Positions 25,618 to 33,860 of a stretch of 64,000 nucleotides of DNA are shown here, one piece after another. Numbering within the stretch: position 1 is the stretch's first letter; each line of letters starts with the position of its first letter. Position numbers and translations under genes: made by a program. Source of the DNA: Sphingobacterium yanglingense. Its GTDB lineage: Bacteria > Bacteroidota > Bacteroidia > Sphingobacteriales > Sphingobacteriaceae. The notes below the pieces were generated by a model. The model did not search any database. It saw only the letters and a program-made list of their open reading frames with translations, and had not been told where the DNA came from. The DNA lies in contig NZ_SNYV01000011.1 of the NCBI RefSeq assembly GCF_004363245.1, forward strand, positions 310,001-374,000, in the 5' to 3' direction.

Positions 25618-28600
25618 GATAATTATCATTATGCAGTACGCATGATGCAACTGACCAACGAAAATTTTAAATATTGGATAATGCGGATACAATTGATCAC
25701 TTTCTTTATTATCGCCGTACTGAGCCAGTTAAGTGCAGCCTCCGGCTATGCGCAACATGTGACTATCCGCGTGCAAAAGCAGTCGCTGGAAATCGTATTG
25801 AAAGAAATTAAGAAGCAATCAGGGTATGATCTACTGTATAACCCTTCGGTACTTTCGCGAAATGCAGAACCGGTTACTATGGCCACAAGCGACGGTGAAC
25901 TAAAAGCCGTTCTTGATGAAATATTCCAGGAACAACTACACTTAGAATATGTGATTAATAAAGACATCATTGTCGTCAGGCTAAAGGAAATGTTGAGTAA
26001 AACAAAGGCATTGGAGCCTGAACAGCAACAACCTATCCGCGGTCGTGTGACCAATGAAAAAGGGGAGGCCTTGGTAGGCGCATCGGTCTATGTGCTCGAC
26101 GCAGAAGGAAGGCGTACAACAGCGCAGACCAAGACCGACGAAGAGGGGTATTTTGAATTGCCACAGGAACAGGTCGGCACGAAGCTGGAGGTTGCTTATC
26201 TAGGATATACTGCACAAAAGCTTCTCGCCCGATCGGATATGGGATTGATTTCTTTGAAGCCTTTTTCGGCAGAGGTGGATGAAGTAGAGGTCGTTTCTAC
26301 AGGATACCAAAAGATTTCAAAAGAAAGAATAGTAGGCAGTGTGGATGTGTTGGATCAAAAGCTGATCGACAGATCGGTTTCCTCCAACATACTGTCGCGA
26401 ATAAATGGTCTCACCACAGGACTGCAACTGCCCAAAATTAATAGCAACGAGGGGGGCAATCAGCCTGAATTTACGATCCGTGGCAAAAGCACATTATTCG
26501 CCAATGCGGAGCCGCTGATCATTGTAGATGGTTTTCCATATGATGGTGGGTTAAGTAGTCTTAATCCAGCTGATATCGCCTCGATCTCGATTTTGAAAGA
26601 CGGAGCGGCAGCTTCTATATGGGGGGCTCGCTCTGGCAATGGTGTAGTAGTTATCAGTACTAAACAGGGCAGTAAAGACCGACTTTCCTTATCTGCCGAA
26701 GTGATCCAGAGCATTGCTGATAAACCTGATCTCTATTATAGCAAATCCATATCGAGCAGTGATTTTATTGACGTGGAGAAGTTTCTCTATGAGAAGGGGG
26801 CTTACAACGCTCGCTTGAAGACAGGTTACCAGCCCGTATCGCCGGTGGTGGAGATATTGGATAAAATGAGCAAAGGTCAGTTATCAGATGAAGTGGGAAA
26901 TGAAATTATAGATGCTTATCGCTTAAAAGACAGTCGTATACAGCGATTGAAATACTTCTATCAGATACCACTTGAACAACAGTATAATCTAGCGATTTCA
27001 AGACCTTTTAAGGACGGCAGTTTTTATATTTCGGGCGGTCTCAATCGACAGGATCAGGCAACGAAATATTCCAAAAATGAGCGCAAGACCCTCCTGATGA
27101 AATACGATCAACGATTTCTGAATGATCGGCTCAACTTTTTCTTTCAGACCAATCTGACAGATACAAGAACGCAGAGCGCACAGAATAGCCCGTCAATGTA
27201 TCCCTATGAGGAATTGGTCTCGGCCGATGGCAGCCCAGTGCCAGTAACAGGTAGTATGCGTAATAGCTATGTAGATACAGTAGGCAATGGGAACCTGCTC
27301 GACTGGCACTATAATCCATTAACAGATCTCGGTAAAGGGATGTCTACCAGTTTGCTGTTCAATCTGCGGCTTAATGGTGGTATAGATGCCAAGATCTTCC
27401 CATTCCTGACGGCCAGTGTAAAATATCAATATACAAAATCAATGGGCGACGACCTCATGCGCTATGCGGATGATTCTTATTATGTGCGCAATCTGGTCAA
27501 TACATACACGAGATACGATAACGCTACAGGTAAATATGTACAGCAGATACCCGTCGGTGAAAATTTGACGATCAATCACTTACGTGGCACTTCGTATCTA
27601 TGGCGTGGGCAACTGGCTTTGGATAAGAGGATCAACAAAGACCATCATATAACAGCGCTAATGGCGATGGAACTGTCGGATGCCAAGAGTGAAGTTGATA
27701 AGAAGCAGCTGTTTGGCTATGATTCGTCGACTGCAACGTCAGCGACAATAGATCATATCAATGCCTTGCCGCGCATCTATGGGGGCAGTCAGGTCATCAA
27801 CGACGGAAATTATCAGGGCTGGCATGTGGACCGTTACCGTTCGTATCTGTTAAATGCTGCCTATAGTTACAAAAGCATTTATGACGTATATGGAAGCATC
27901 CGTAGGGATGAATCTAATCTATTTGGTGTAGCGACCAACCAAAAAGGGGTGCCGCTTTGGTCGGTCGGAGGTGCCTATAATGCCAAGCAGGGGTTGTTCA
28001 ATACCGTTAAATGGTTGTCTGAACTACGCGTGCGCTCTTCGTATGGGGTACAGGGAAATGTCGATAAAACAATGTCGGCATGGCTGACAGCTAGGTATGA
28101 AAATTTTAAAAATAGCTACCAAAACATATTTGCGACCATTGTCAACCCACCAAATCCATCGCTGCGCTGGGAGAAGACTAAGGTCATTAATATCGGGCTT
28201 GATTTCGGAGTTTTGGATCAGCGTGTTGTCATGCATATTGACCGTTATTGGAAAAATGGAAAAGACCTGATCGGTAATGGGGAGATTGCTCCGCAGACTG
28301 GATTGACGCAGTTTAGAGGGAATGTAGCAGATACCCAAATTGAGGGATTCGATCTGTCGGTGACAAGCAAGAATCTGGTGGGTAGATTTCAGTGGCAGTC
28401 GGTGTTCAATTTCTCCAAGGCGAAAGATAAGGTGGTTCGCTATCTGATCAAGCAGGCGAACAATTTTAGCTATATGGCCACCAATTACCTCAATCCTTAC
28501 GAGGGGTTTCCGCAGACTGCACTTTTCAGCTTTCCTTATGCAGGACTGGATAATGAGGGAAATCCAATTGGGTATTTGGACGGGGTGGAGAGCAAGGACT

Positions 28601-29142
28601 ATAGTGCCATTCTCAATAGTAAGGACATGTGGAATATGAAATATCATGGCCCTCGTATACCGCCTTTCTTTGGCTCCTTCAGAAATAACTTTAGCTACGG
28701 CCGGTTTTATGCCAGTTTTAATACGATGTTTCAGTTTGGCGGTTACTTCAGACGGTTATCACTGAGCAATACAGCACTTTACAGCGCAACCACAACCGGA
28801 GCTTCGATCTACGATTATGACAAACGTTGGCAGCAGCCAGGTGATGAGGCTCTAACGAATGTGCCTGGTTTAATTTATCCCGCGAATTCTGCCCGTAGCA
28901 ATCTCTTTGCTTACAGCGATGTTTTAGTGGAGAAATCCGATGTGATCCGATTGCAGGATATTCAGATCGGAGCGCGTATTCTCGATCATACCAAATGGAT
29001 AAAGTCACTGGATATGACTTTTGTGGTCGACAATGCCGCTATTCTCTGGAGAGCGAATCCGTTTGGCTTAGATCCAGCTGTGTTTCAGTCAAGTTTCCCA
29101 ACACCGAGGCAGTTTAGCCTACGAATAAGAACTACTTTTTAA
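25615..29142 (+). CDS. SusC/RagA-family TonB-dependent transporter with STN domain, locus D
   Basis: Outer-membrane importer and signal transducer, 1175 residues. N-terminal extension then signal peptide (about residues 23-47, ending GYAQ), STN domain about 48-120, CarboxypepD_reg-like domain about 141-220 (RGRVTNEKGEALVGASVYVL), presumed TonB box DEVEVVSTGYQ, plug (IWGARSGNGVVVISTKQG), barrel. Compared with B and C its TonB-box stretch is shorter and more diverged. The start ATG at 25615 lies at the end of the leader block shared with C. susD follows after 20 bp. Confidence 0.96.
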   Translation: MDNYHYAVRMMQLTNENFKYWIMRIQLITFFIIAVLSQLSAASGYAQHVTIRVQKQSLEIVLKEIKKQSGYDLLYNPSVLSRNAEPVTMATSDGELKAVLDEIFQEQLHLEYVINKDIIVVRLKEMLSKTKALEPEQQQPIRGRVTNEKGEALVGASVYVLDAEGRRTTAQTKTDEEGYFELPQEQVGTKLEVAYLGYTAQKLLARSDMGLISLKPFSAEVDEVEVVSTGYQKISKERIVGSVDVLDQKLIDRSVSSNILSRINGLTTGLQLPKINSNEGGNQPEFTIRGKSTLFANAEPLIIVDGFPYDGGLSSLNPADIASISILKDGAAASIWGARSGNGVVVISTKQGSKDRLSLSAEVIQSIADKPDLYYSKSISSSDFIDVEKFLYEKGAYNARLKTGYQPVSPVVEILDKMSKGQLSDEVGNEIIDAYRLKDSRIQRLKYFYQIPLEQQYNLAISRPFKDGSFYISGGLNRQDQATKYSKNERKTLLMKYDQRFLNDRLNFFFQTNLTDTRTQSAQNSPSMYPYEELVSADGSPVPVTGSMRNSYVDTVGNGNLLDWHYNPLTDLGKGMSTSLLFNLRLNGGIDAKIFPFLTASVKYQYTKSMGDDLMRYADDSYYVRNLVNTYTRYDNATGKYVQQIPVGENLTINHLRGTSYLWRGQLALDKRINKDHHITALMAMELSDAKSEVDKKQLFGYDSSTATSATIDHINALPRIYGGSQVINDGNYQGWHVDRYRSYLLNAAYSYKSIYDVYGSIRRDESNLFGVATNQKGVPLWSVGGAYNAKQGLFNTVKWLSELRVRSSYGVQGNVDKTMSAWLTARYENFKNSYQNIFATIVNPPNPSLRWEKTKVINIGLDFGVLDQRVVMHIDRYWKNGKDLIGNGEIAPQTGLTQFRGNVADTQIEGFDLSVTSKNLVGRFQWQSVFNFSKAKDKVVRYLIKQANNFSYMATNYLNPYEGFPQTALFSFPYAGLDNEGNPIGYLDGVESKDYSAILNSKDMWNMKYHGPRIPPFFGSFRNNFSYGRFYASFNTMFQFGGYFRRLSLSNTALYSATTTGASIYDYDKRWQQPGDEALTNVPGLIYPANSARSNLFAYSDVLVEKSDVIRLQDIQIGARILDHTKWIKSLDMTFVVDNAAILWRANPFGLDPAVFQSSFPTPRQFSLRIRTTF

Positions 29143-29162
29143 AATCTTAAAATCTGATTAGT

Positions 29163-30560
29163 ATGAAATTAAAGATATTATTATACCTCGGACTTATATT
29201 GCTTTGCTATGGTTGTTCAAAGTCTTTTTTGGAGGAAAAACCTGATGCTGACATTGTAAATCCAAAGACTTTAGCGGACTGTAGAAGCCTGTTGGAGAAT
29301 GATGGCAGACTAGGGATAGGGCTCAATTTTTCCTTTCCTTCTTTGGGGCAGCTAGCTTCGGATGAATATTATTATGATCAATCCACTTGGCAGTCCACTG
29401 TATTTGTGCAGGAACGCAATGCTTATGTCTGGGCAGACGATATCTACGAGGGAAATCCGCAGATTGCAGAGTGGAACAATTGTTATTACGCCATTTATAT
29501 CTGCAATGTGGTATTGGATGTATTGAAGGATATCGACTTAACGGTTGCCAATAAAGCGGAATATAACGATATCAAAGGAACGGCATTGTTTTTTCGTGCG
29601 ATATGGAATTTTGCTCTTGCGGAGACCTTCTGTCTACCTTATGATAAGAGAACGGCCACCAATGAAATGGGTATTCCGTTGCGATACTCGCCAAACATCG
29701 ATCAACTGCTGCAACGGGCTTCGCTCGAGCAGACTTACGCAGCTATTTTGGATGATTTACAGCAATCACTCGGATTATTACAGTCCATTACGCCTTCTAG
29801 TTTTAGGAATCGTCCCAACCTCGCGGCCGCCAATGGGATGCTGGCTCGTATCTATCTGGTGATGGCTAATTATGAACAGGCGCTAAAGTTTGCTAATGCA
29901 TCTGATAAGGCTTATCGTGTGCTATTGGACTACAATCAATTATCACGGGAAGAGGATGCTGTATTTGATAGAAATAATGCGGAGGTCTTATTTATGTCTA
30001 CTCAGAGGGGCTATCTTTCAACTGCCACTGGTCGGTTAGCTCCAAATACTTTTGTGGATTCTGCGCTCATCGAATTATATCACCCGAAAGATCTTCGACT
30101 TGAGGCATTTTTTACTTTTAATAAGGCTCGAAAAGCGAATCGAAAAAGTTTATATGCGAGTGGTTTGAGTACGTCCAATTGTTTCAATGGTTTGGCAACT
30201 GACGAAGTGCTATTGATTTTGGCAGAATGCCATGCAAGAAAAGGAAATCTCGATGAAGCTAAACAGCTGCTTGAAAATCTCTTCCGTAACCGTTTCCCTA
30301 AAACGGATATTCCGGTCGTTAGCTTCAGGAATGCAGATGATGCTGTTCAGCAGGTACTGGATGAGCGGCGCAAAGAACTCTTATTCCGAGGAATGCGCTG
30401 GTCGGATGTCCGTCGCCTGAATGTCGAGGGACGGAACATTCATTTTAAAAGAAAGTTGGTCGATAAAGAGTATCTTCTTGAGCCAAACAGCTTGAAATAC
30501 GCCTTTTTATTACCGATACAGGAAATACAATTCAGTTCATTAATACAAAACAAACGATAA
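29163..30560 (+). CDS. SusD/RagB-family outer-membrane lipoprotein, locus D
   Basis: A 465-residue surface lipoprotein, partner of the locus D SusC. Lipobox CYGC, then SKSFLEEKPDADI. TPR-like core (ANGMLARIYLVMANYEQAL) and C-terminal motif ([37 protein letters not shown]). The last third of this gene was copied: a shortened tail of it lies at 31211-31420, just before the second thioredoxin gene. Confidence 0.95.
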   Translation: MKLKILLYLGLILLCYGCSKSFLEEKPDADIVNPKTLADCRSLLENDGRLGIGLNFSFPSLGQLASDEYYYDQSTWQSTVFVQERNAYVWADDIYEGNPQIAEWNNCYYAIYICNVVLDVLKDIDLTVANKAEYNDIKGTALFFRAIWNFALAETFCLPYDKRTATNEMGIPLRYSPNIDQLLQRASLEQTYAAILDDLQQSLGLLQSITPSSFRNRPNLAAANGMLARIYLVMANYEQALKFANASDKAYRVLLDYNQLSREEDAVFDRNNAEVLFMSTQRGYLSTATGRLAPNTFVDSALIELYHPKDLRLEAFFTFNKARKANRKSLYASGLSTSNCFNGLATDEVLLILAECHARKGNLDEAKQLLENLFRNRFPKTDIPVVSFRNADDAVQQVLDERRKELLFRGMRWSDVRRLNVEGRNIHFKRKLVDKEYLLEPNSLKYAFLLPIQEIQFSSLIQNKR

Positions 30561-30561
30561 T

Positions 30562-31188
30562 ATGAAAACAATGAAATTTAGCTTAAAACTAAGCATATTG
30601 ATCTGCTTAGGAATTTTCGCAATGCAGCATGTATATGCAATGCGGAATGGGGATGTTGTAAATGAGGATAGCATTCAAATGGCATATCCTTTTGAGCTTA
30701 AGGATAAAGATGGTAAACTGGTGCGGATGGAAGATTTTAGAGGAAAAGTGGTCGTGCTGGATTTTTGGTTCAAGGGTTGTGTTCCATGTATGTTATTAGG
30801 AGAGCCTTTAGGTCAGATTAGAAAGTATTATCAGTCAAATCCAGAGGTTGTCTTTATCGATATCAATTTGGATGATAATGTGGATTTTTGGCTAAATAGC
30901 TTGAAAAATGGCGGAACGGTGCAAAAAAAGCGACGTCATTATACCGATTCATTATCGATTTCGGTATCAACAGCACCGGCAGGATTTGATCATGAAATAA
31001 CAAAATATTACAAATTCAATGGCGTCCCTACATTAATCATTATAAACAAAAAGGGGGAGATCTTAGAAAGAAATCCCCCTCGTCCATTGTCTGAAAAGAA
31101 TGGAATAGAATCAATTGGATCTTTAAAATTTAAGATGCTTATCAACGAGTATCTATTGTCCTCTTCAAAGAAATCTAGGGCGCAGTAG
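30562..31188 (+). CDS. Short secreted TlpA-like thioredoxin, locus D copy 1
   Basis: An exported thioredoxin-fold protein of 208 residues without the long C-terminal extension of the A, B and C proteins. Signal peptide about residues 5-26 ([17 protein letters not shown]). The active site is [10 protein letters not shown] (cysteines 73 and 76), so the usual tryptophan before the first cysteine is lost. Cis-proline loop [12 protein letters not shown]. Start ATG 1 bp after the susD stop region; a second ATG lies 9 bp in. A close paralogue follows at 31424. Confidence 0.9.
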   Translation: MKTMKFSLKLSILICLGIFAMQHVYAMRNGDVVNEDSIQMAYPFELKDKDGKLVRMEDFRGKVVVLDFWFKGCVPCMLLGEPLGQIRKYYQSNPEVVFIDINLDDNVDFWLNSLKNGGTVQKKRRHYTDSLSISVSTAPAGFDHEITKYYKFNGVPTLIIINKKGEILERNPPRPLSEKNGIESIGSLKFKMLINEYLLSSSKKSRAQ

Positions 31189-31213
31189 CAAATTCTCCAT
31201 TGAATTCCCCTTG
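31175..31213 (-). pseudogene. Remnant of a convergent small ORF (3' end only)
   Basis: On the minus strand this stretch reads [12 protein letters not shown] then stop, matching the end QGEFDGDFATVP of the longer remnant at 32037-32261. Both overlap the 3' end of a tlpA copy at the same place, so the pair tlpA plus convergent ORF was probably duplicated together. Only 12 codons remain here. Confidence 0.4.
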
Positions 31214-31420
31214 ATCAATCTCTATAAAAATCGTTTTGCTGCAGACGACATAGCAAGAGTCAATTTTAATAATAGTAATGATGCCATTCAACAGGTGTTG
31301 GATGAGCCCCGTAAAGAACTTCTTTTTCGGGGTGTGCGCTGGTCAGATGTCCGGCGGTTAAACGTTTTATTACCTATGCAGGAAATACAATTCAGTGGAT
31401 TAATACAAAATAAAAGATAG
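31211..31420 (+). pseudogene. Duplicated tail of the locus D susD gene
   Basis: This 69-codon frame starts at a TTG and reads [31 protein letters not shown] and [13 protein letters not shown]. It is clearly the C-terminus of the SusD at 29163-30560. About 27 codons between RRLNV and LLPMQ are missing in frame compared with the parent. It has no signal peptide and no SusD core, so it is a duplication remnant, not a working lipoprotein. The tail-plus-tlpA arrangement after it repeats the arrangement at 30270-31188. Confidence 0.85.
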
Positions 31421-31423
31421 AAT

Positions 31424-32050
31424 ATGAAAACAAACAAATGGATATTATTTATGCTAGGCATAATGATCTTTTTAACAGGGATTACAGTTCAAACAGTATC
31501 AGCAACAGTAAAATTGGAGGCAACACAGCTTGATAGTTCGATGGCTTATCCCTTTGAATTAAAGGACAGGAATGGAAAGCTTATACGCATGGCGGATTTT
31601 AAAGGTAAAGTAGTCGTGATCGACTTTTGGATTAATCGCTGTGCACCTTGTTTGGCTTTGTCAGAACCGTTAGCCAAGATAAGAAAATACTATGAATCCA
31701 ATAAAGACATCGTTTTTATTGACATCAATCTGGATGATGATGCCGACATATGGAAATATTGTTTGGATCATGGTGATGTTCAGAAGAATAGAACTCTTTA
31801 TTATACCGACTCTTTATCCATTTCTTTAAGCACAGCTCCAGCGGGTTTTTATCATCCAATCACAAGTTATTATAACATGAAAGGAGTACCCCGTTGGATC
31901 ATAATCGGTAAAGAGGGAGAAATCATAGAAAGAAATCCCCCTAGGCCGTTGCCTGAAAAGAATGGTATAGAATCTGCTGGGTCGCTAAGATTTAAAGCGC
32001 TTATCAACGAATATCTGCTATCCAGTTCAAAAAAGGCTAAGGTACGGTAG
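31424..32050 (+). CDS. Short secreted TlpA-like thioredoxin, locus D copy 2
   Basis: Close paralogue of the gene at 30562 with the same length (208 residues). Signal peptide about residues 5-27 (ILFMLGIMIFLTGITVQTVS). Active site DFWINRCAPC, cysteines 73 and 76, again without the tryptophan. Cis-proline loop GVPRWIIIGKEG. Blocks such as MAYPFELKD, SLSISx[15 protein letters not shown] and [11 protein letters not shown] are shared with copy 1. The leader DNA (GAAATACAATTCAGT to ATATGAAAACAA) is also nearly the same in both copies, which shows a tandem duplication. Confidence 0.9.
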   Translation: MKTNKWILFMLGIMIFLTGITVQTVSATVKLEATQLDSSMAYPFELKDRNGKLIRMADFKGKVVVIDFWINRCAPCLALSEPLAKIRKYYESNKDIVFIDINLDDDADIWKYCLDHGDVQKNRTLYYTDSLSISLSTAPAGFYHPITSYYNMKGVPRWIIIGKEGEIIERNPPRPLPEKNGIESAGSLRFKALINEYLLSSSKKAKVR

Positions 32051-32261
32051 CAAAATCGCCATCGAATTCTCCTTGTCTTACAGGCTGTGGAGATGGTGCT
32101 TGGTTTTGCGAGATAGTCAATTCATCGCTTTCAATTCTCCAAAGACAGGTGTTCGGTGTTGTAGGCTGGCACTCACCGCTGGATTCGTCTACCATACGGT
32201 ATTCGCTGCCTGCGAATTCACTAACCGCTACTAGTGCTAAAATAGTTGTGAGGTATTCTGT
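32037..32261 (-). pseudogene. Truncated small secreted-protein-like ORF (possibly DUF6520-like), convergent to tlpA
   Basis: The minus strand is open for about 74 codons with no ATG. It reads a hydrophobic stretch (ILALVAVSEFAG), then EYRMVDESSGECQPTT, NTCLWRIESDELT and QGEFDGDFATVP before a stop that overlaps the end of the second tlpA. The layout of hydrophobic start, YRMVD, G-x-C-Q and a further cysteine resembles the small exported DUF6520-type proteins of Bacteroidota, from memory. The lack of a start codon and the mixed plus-strand fragments in the same DNA indicate a remnant. Confidence 0.35.
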
Positions 32262-32326
32262 CTATTCAGGCGGAGGGCCTTTTTGCTCTTAGCACCTAAC
32301 GCCTGTTACAACCATCAGCAAAAGCA
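32217..32326 (+). pseudogene. Mosaic remnant: tlpA tail, terminator piece and sigma-gene piece
   Basis: Bases 32217-32234 read FTNRY then TAG, matching the end of the locus C thioredoxin (FTDRY, TAG). Bases about 32258-32279 are close to the reverse complement of the arm and loop of the terminator at 23469-23494, followed by a T-run. Bases 32298-32326 match the locus D sigma gene near 23839-23873 (GCCTGTTACAACCAT shared, then a 6-nt deletion). The order is that of the C/D junction, compressed, so another locus of this kind was probably lost here. Confidence 0.5.
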
Positions 32327-32515
32327 ATGTACTTTGTATGATATCTTTAAGCCGGCAAGACTGATGCTCCACGGGCTTGCTCCCGATAAATGGGGATCCT
32401 AGCAAATAAACACTCGCAAGAAAGAATTATTATCCTTATAAGAGCTAAAAATACACATATCTCTACAGAACAAGCGATATGTCATTTGAAACACTGCTGA
32501 GTACCAATCCCGCCA

Positions 32516-32690
32516 ATGCCCACAATACAGCTTGGAGAAGTTGTTCTTACATCGGTCGGTTATCAAAAACAAGGACTGATAGAACATCATATCCGAAAAA
32601 TCGACAACCGGACAACAACGTACAAGATTTCTACACTGGTCTCTGTGGAAACTCTGGATCGGCAGGCGAACCGTATATCTATGCTCCAAA
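32516..32690 (+). pseudogene. Possible fragment of a susC plug region
   Basis: One frame reads QLGEVVLTSVGYQKQ, like the end of the CarboxypepD_reg domain, TonB box and plug start of the SusC proteins (EVEVVSTGYQKISK in locus D). The rest of the frame has no recognisable SusC motif and runs into the tandem repeat. The similarity is short, so this stays tentative. Confidence 0.25.
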
Positions 32691-32942
32691 CCCATACAGG
32701 TATACCGTGTACCCATCTAGGTATACCACGCACTCATACAGTTATGCCGTGTACCTATACAGGTATGCTGCGCAACCATACAGGTATGCTGCGCAACCAT
32801 ACAGGTATGCGACGCTACCGTACGGTTATGCCGTGTGCCCATACAGTTACGCCACGTAACCATACAGTTATGTTGTGTACTCATCTAGGTATGCCGTATA
32901 CCCATATAGGTAAGCCAAGCAACCATACGGGTTAACCACGAT
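32670..32942. repeat. 21-bp tandem repeat array, about 13 copies
   Basis: Twelve clear copies run from 32691 to 32942 with a period of exactly 21 bp and a degenerate copy before them (32670-32690). The consensus is close to CCATACAGGTATGCNGCGCA. Copies 5 and 6 (32775-32816) share the same first 15 bases; others differ at several positions. Two plus-strand frames stay open through most of the array and would give 7-residue repeats (YAAQPYR or HTGMLRN), but neither has a credible start or homologue. It lies in the 1.1-kb gene graveyard between loci D and E; 32943-33186 shows nothing I can name. Confidence 0.85.
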
Positions 32943-33186
32943 ACTATATGTCTACGGGGAAAACCCATAGGCACCGTTCCGTAAAGTGTGTAAACTTGAT
33001 TTATTTGCAATAAAGGGGGAGTATCACATAGGGACAGCGTGCAGCGATAGTTTGGCCAGTACGCTTGAAAAAAATAAAGTAGAATAAGTCATTTGTTGGT
33101 ACGGTCAAATAAAATTTTTGAAATTAACTCACTAACTTGTTGTTTTTGGGAAAATAACTGGCCGGCACGGATAATTTCCTCCAAAA

Positions 33187-33792
33187 TTGGTACTTCAAGC
33201 AGAAATAGACGAAAAGGAGTTGCTTTTGAAAATGCAGGAAGGGAATCATTTGGCCTTTGAAAAGCTTTATTTGACTTACGCCACATCTATCACCTCGCAT
33301 CTGCTCTATCTCCTAAAATCGCCCGAACTGGCCAAAGAGGTAGCACAGGATACATTTACCGCGGTATGGGAGCATCGCTCTCGTATCGATCCGGAGCGTT
33401 CTTTTAAGTCTTATCTCTATAAGATCGCTACGAATAAGACCTATAAACTGTTTCGCAAAGCGGCTTATGATCAGGCTTACCTGGCGCATCTATTACCGAT
33501 CATCGAGGAGGGATATAACCCGATAGAATCGTATATCTACCAGAAGGAAAATGAACACCTGCTACAGAAGCTGCTCCAGCAAATGCCTGAAAAACAGCGA
33601 CAGGTGTTTATCCTGTTCAAATTGGAAGGATATTCGTACAGACAGATAAGCGAACAGCTTGGGATTTCGCACAGTACGATCAATACCCATATCAACCGGG
33701 CCAATCAATTTTTAAAACACTACCTACTAAGCCACCCTGAATATTTGCCGGTGATATTTGTTGCCTTGACGAATTTTTTTCATCAGCTGTAA
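33187..33792 (+). CDS. ECF RNA polymerase sigma factor, locus E
   Basis: A FecI-like ECF sigma factor. The frame opens after a TAA at 33172 and the first usable start is TTG at 33187; the first ATG (33232) would remove the conserved start of region 2. Region 2 about residues 12-85 (GNHLAFEKLYLTYATSI, AKEVAQDTFTAVWEHR, YLYKIATNKTYKLFRK), region 4 about 125-180 (MPEKQRQVFILFKLEGYSY, ISEQLGISHSTINTHI), hydrophobic tail (YLPVIFVALTNFF). No good ribosome binding site is visible. Its fecR partner is broken and its susC is gone, so it is probably an orphan. Confidence 0.88.
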   Translation: MVLQAEIDEKELLLKMQEGNHLAFEKLYLTYATSITSHLLYLLKSPELAKEVAQDTFTAVWEHRSRIDPERSFKSYLYKIATNKTYKLFRKAAYDQAYLAHLLPIIEEGYNPIESYIYQKENEHLLQKLLQQMPEKQRQVFILFKLEGYSYRQISEQLGISHSTINTHINRANQFLKHYLLSHPEYLPVIFVALTNFFHQL

Positions 33793-33860
33793 TTTTTTTT
33801 CATGTCTTGTCATTACTTTCTATGCGTCATGGGTATTACCTATGACTAACAGCATATGTT

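Noticed and set aside
28024..28647. 207-codon minus-strand gene inside susC of locus D
   Set aside because: It lies wholly antisense to a clear SusC barrel and shows no domain; open antisense frames are common over such genes.
32479..32935. Repeat-protein genes in two overlapping plus-strand frames
   Set aside because: Neither frame has a family match or a supported start; the open frames follow from the 21-bp period lacking stops.
32670..32942. CRISPR array
   Set aside because: The 21-bp units are directly adjacent with no unique spacers and no cas genes are near.
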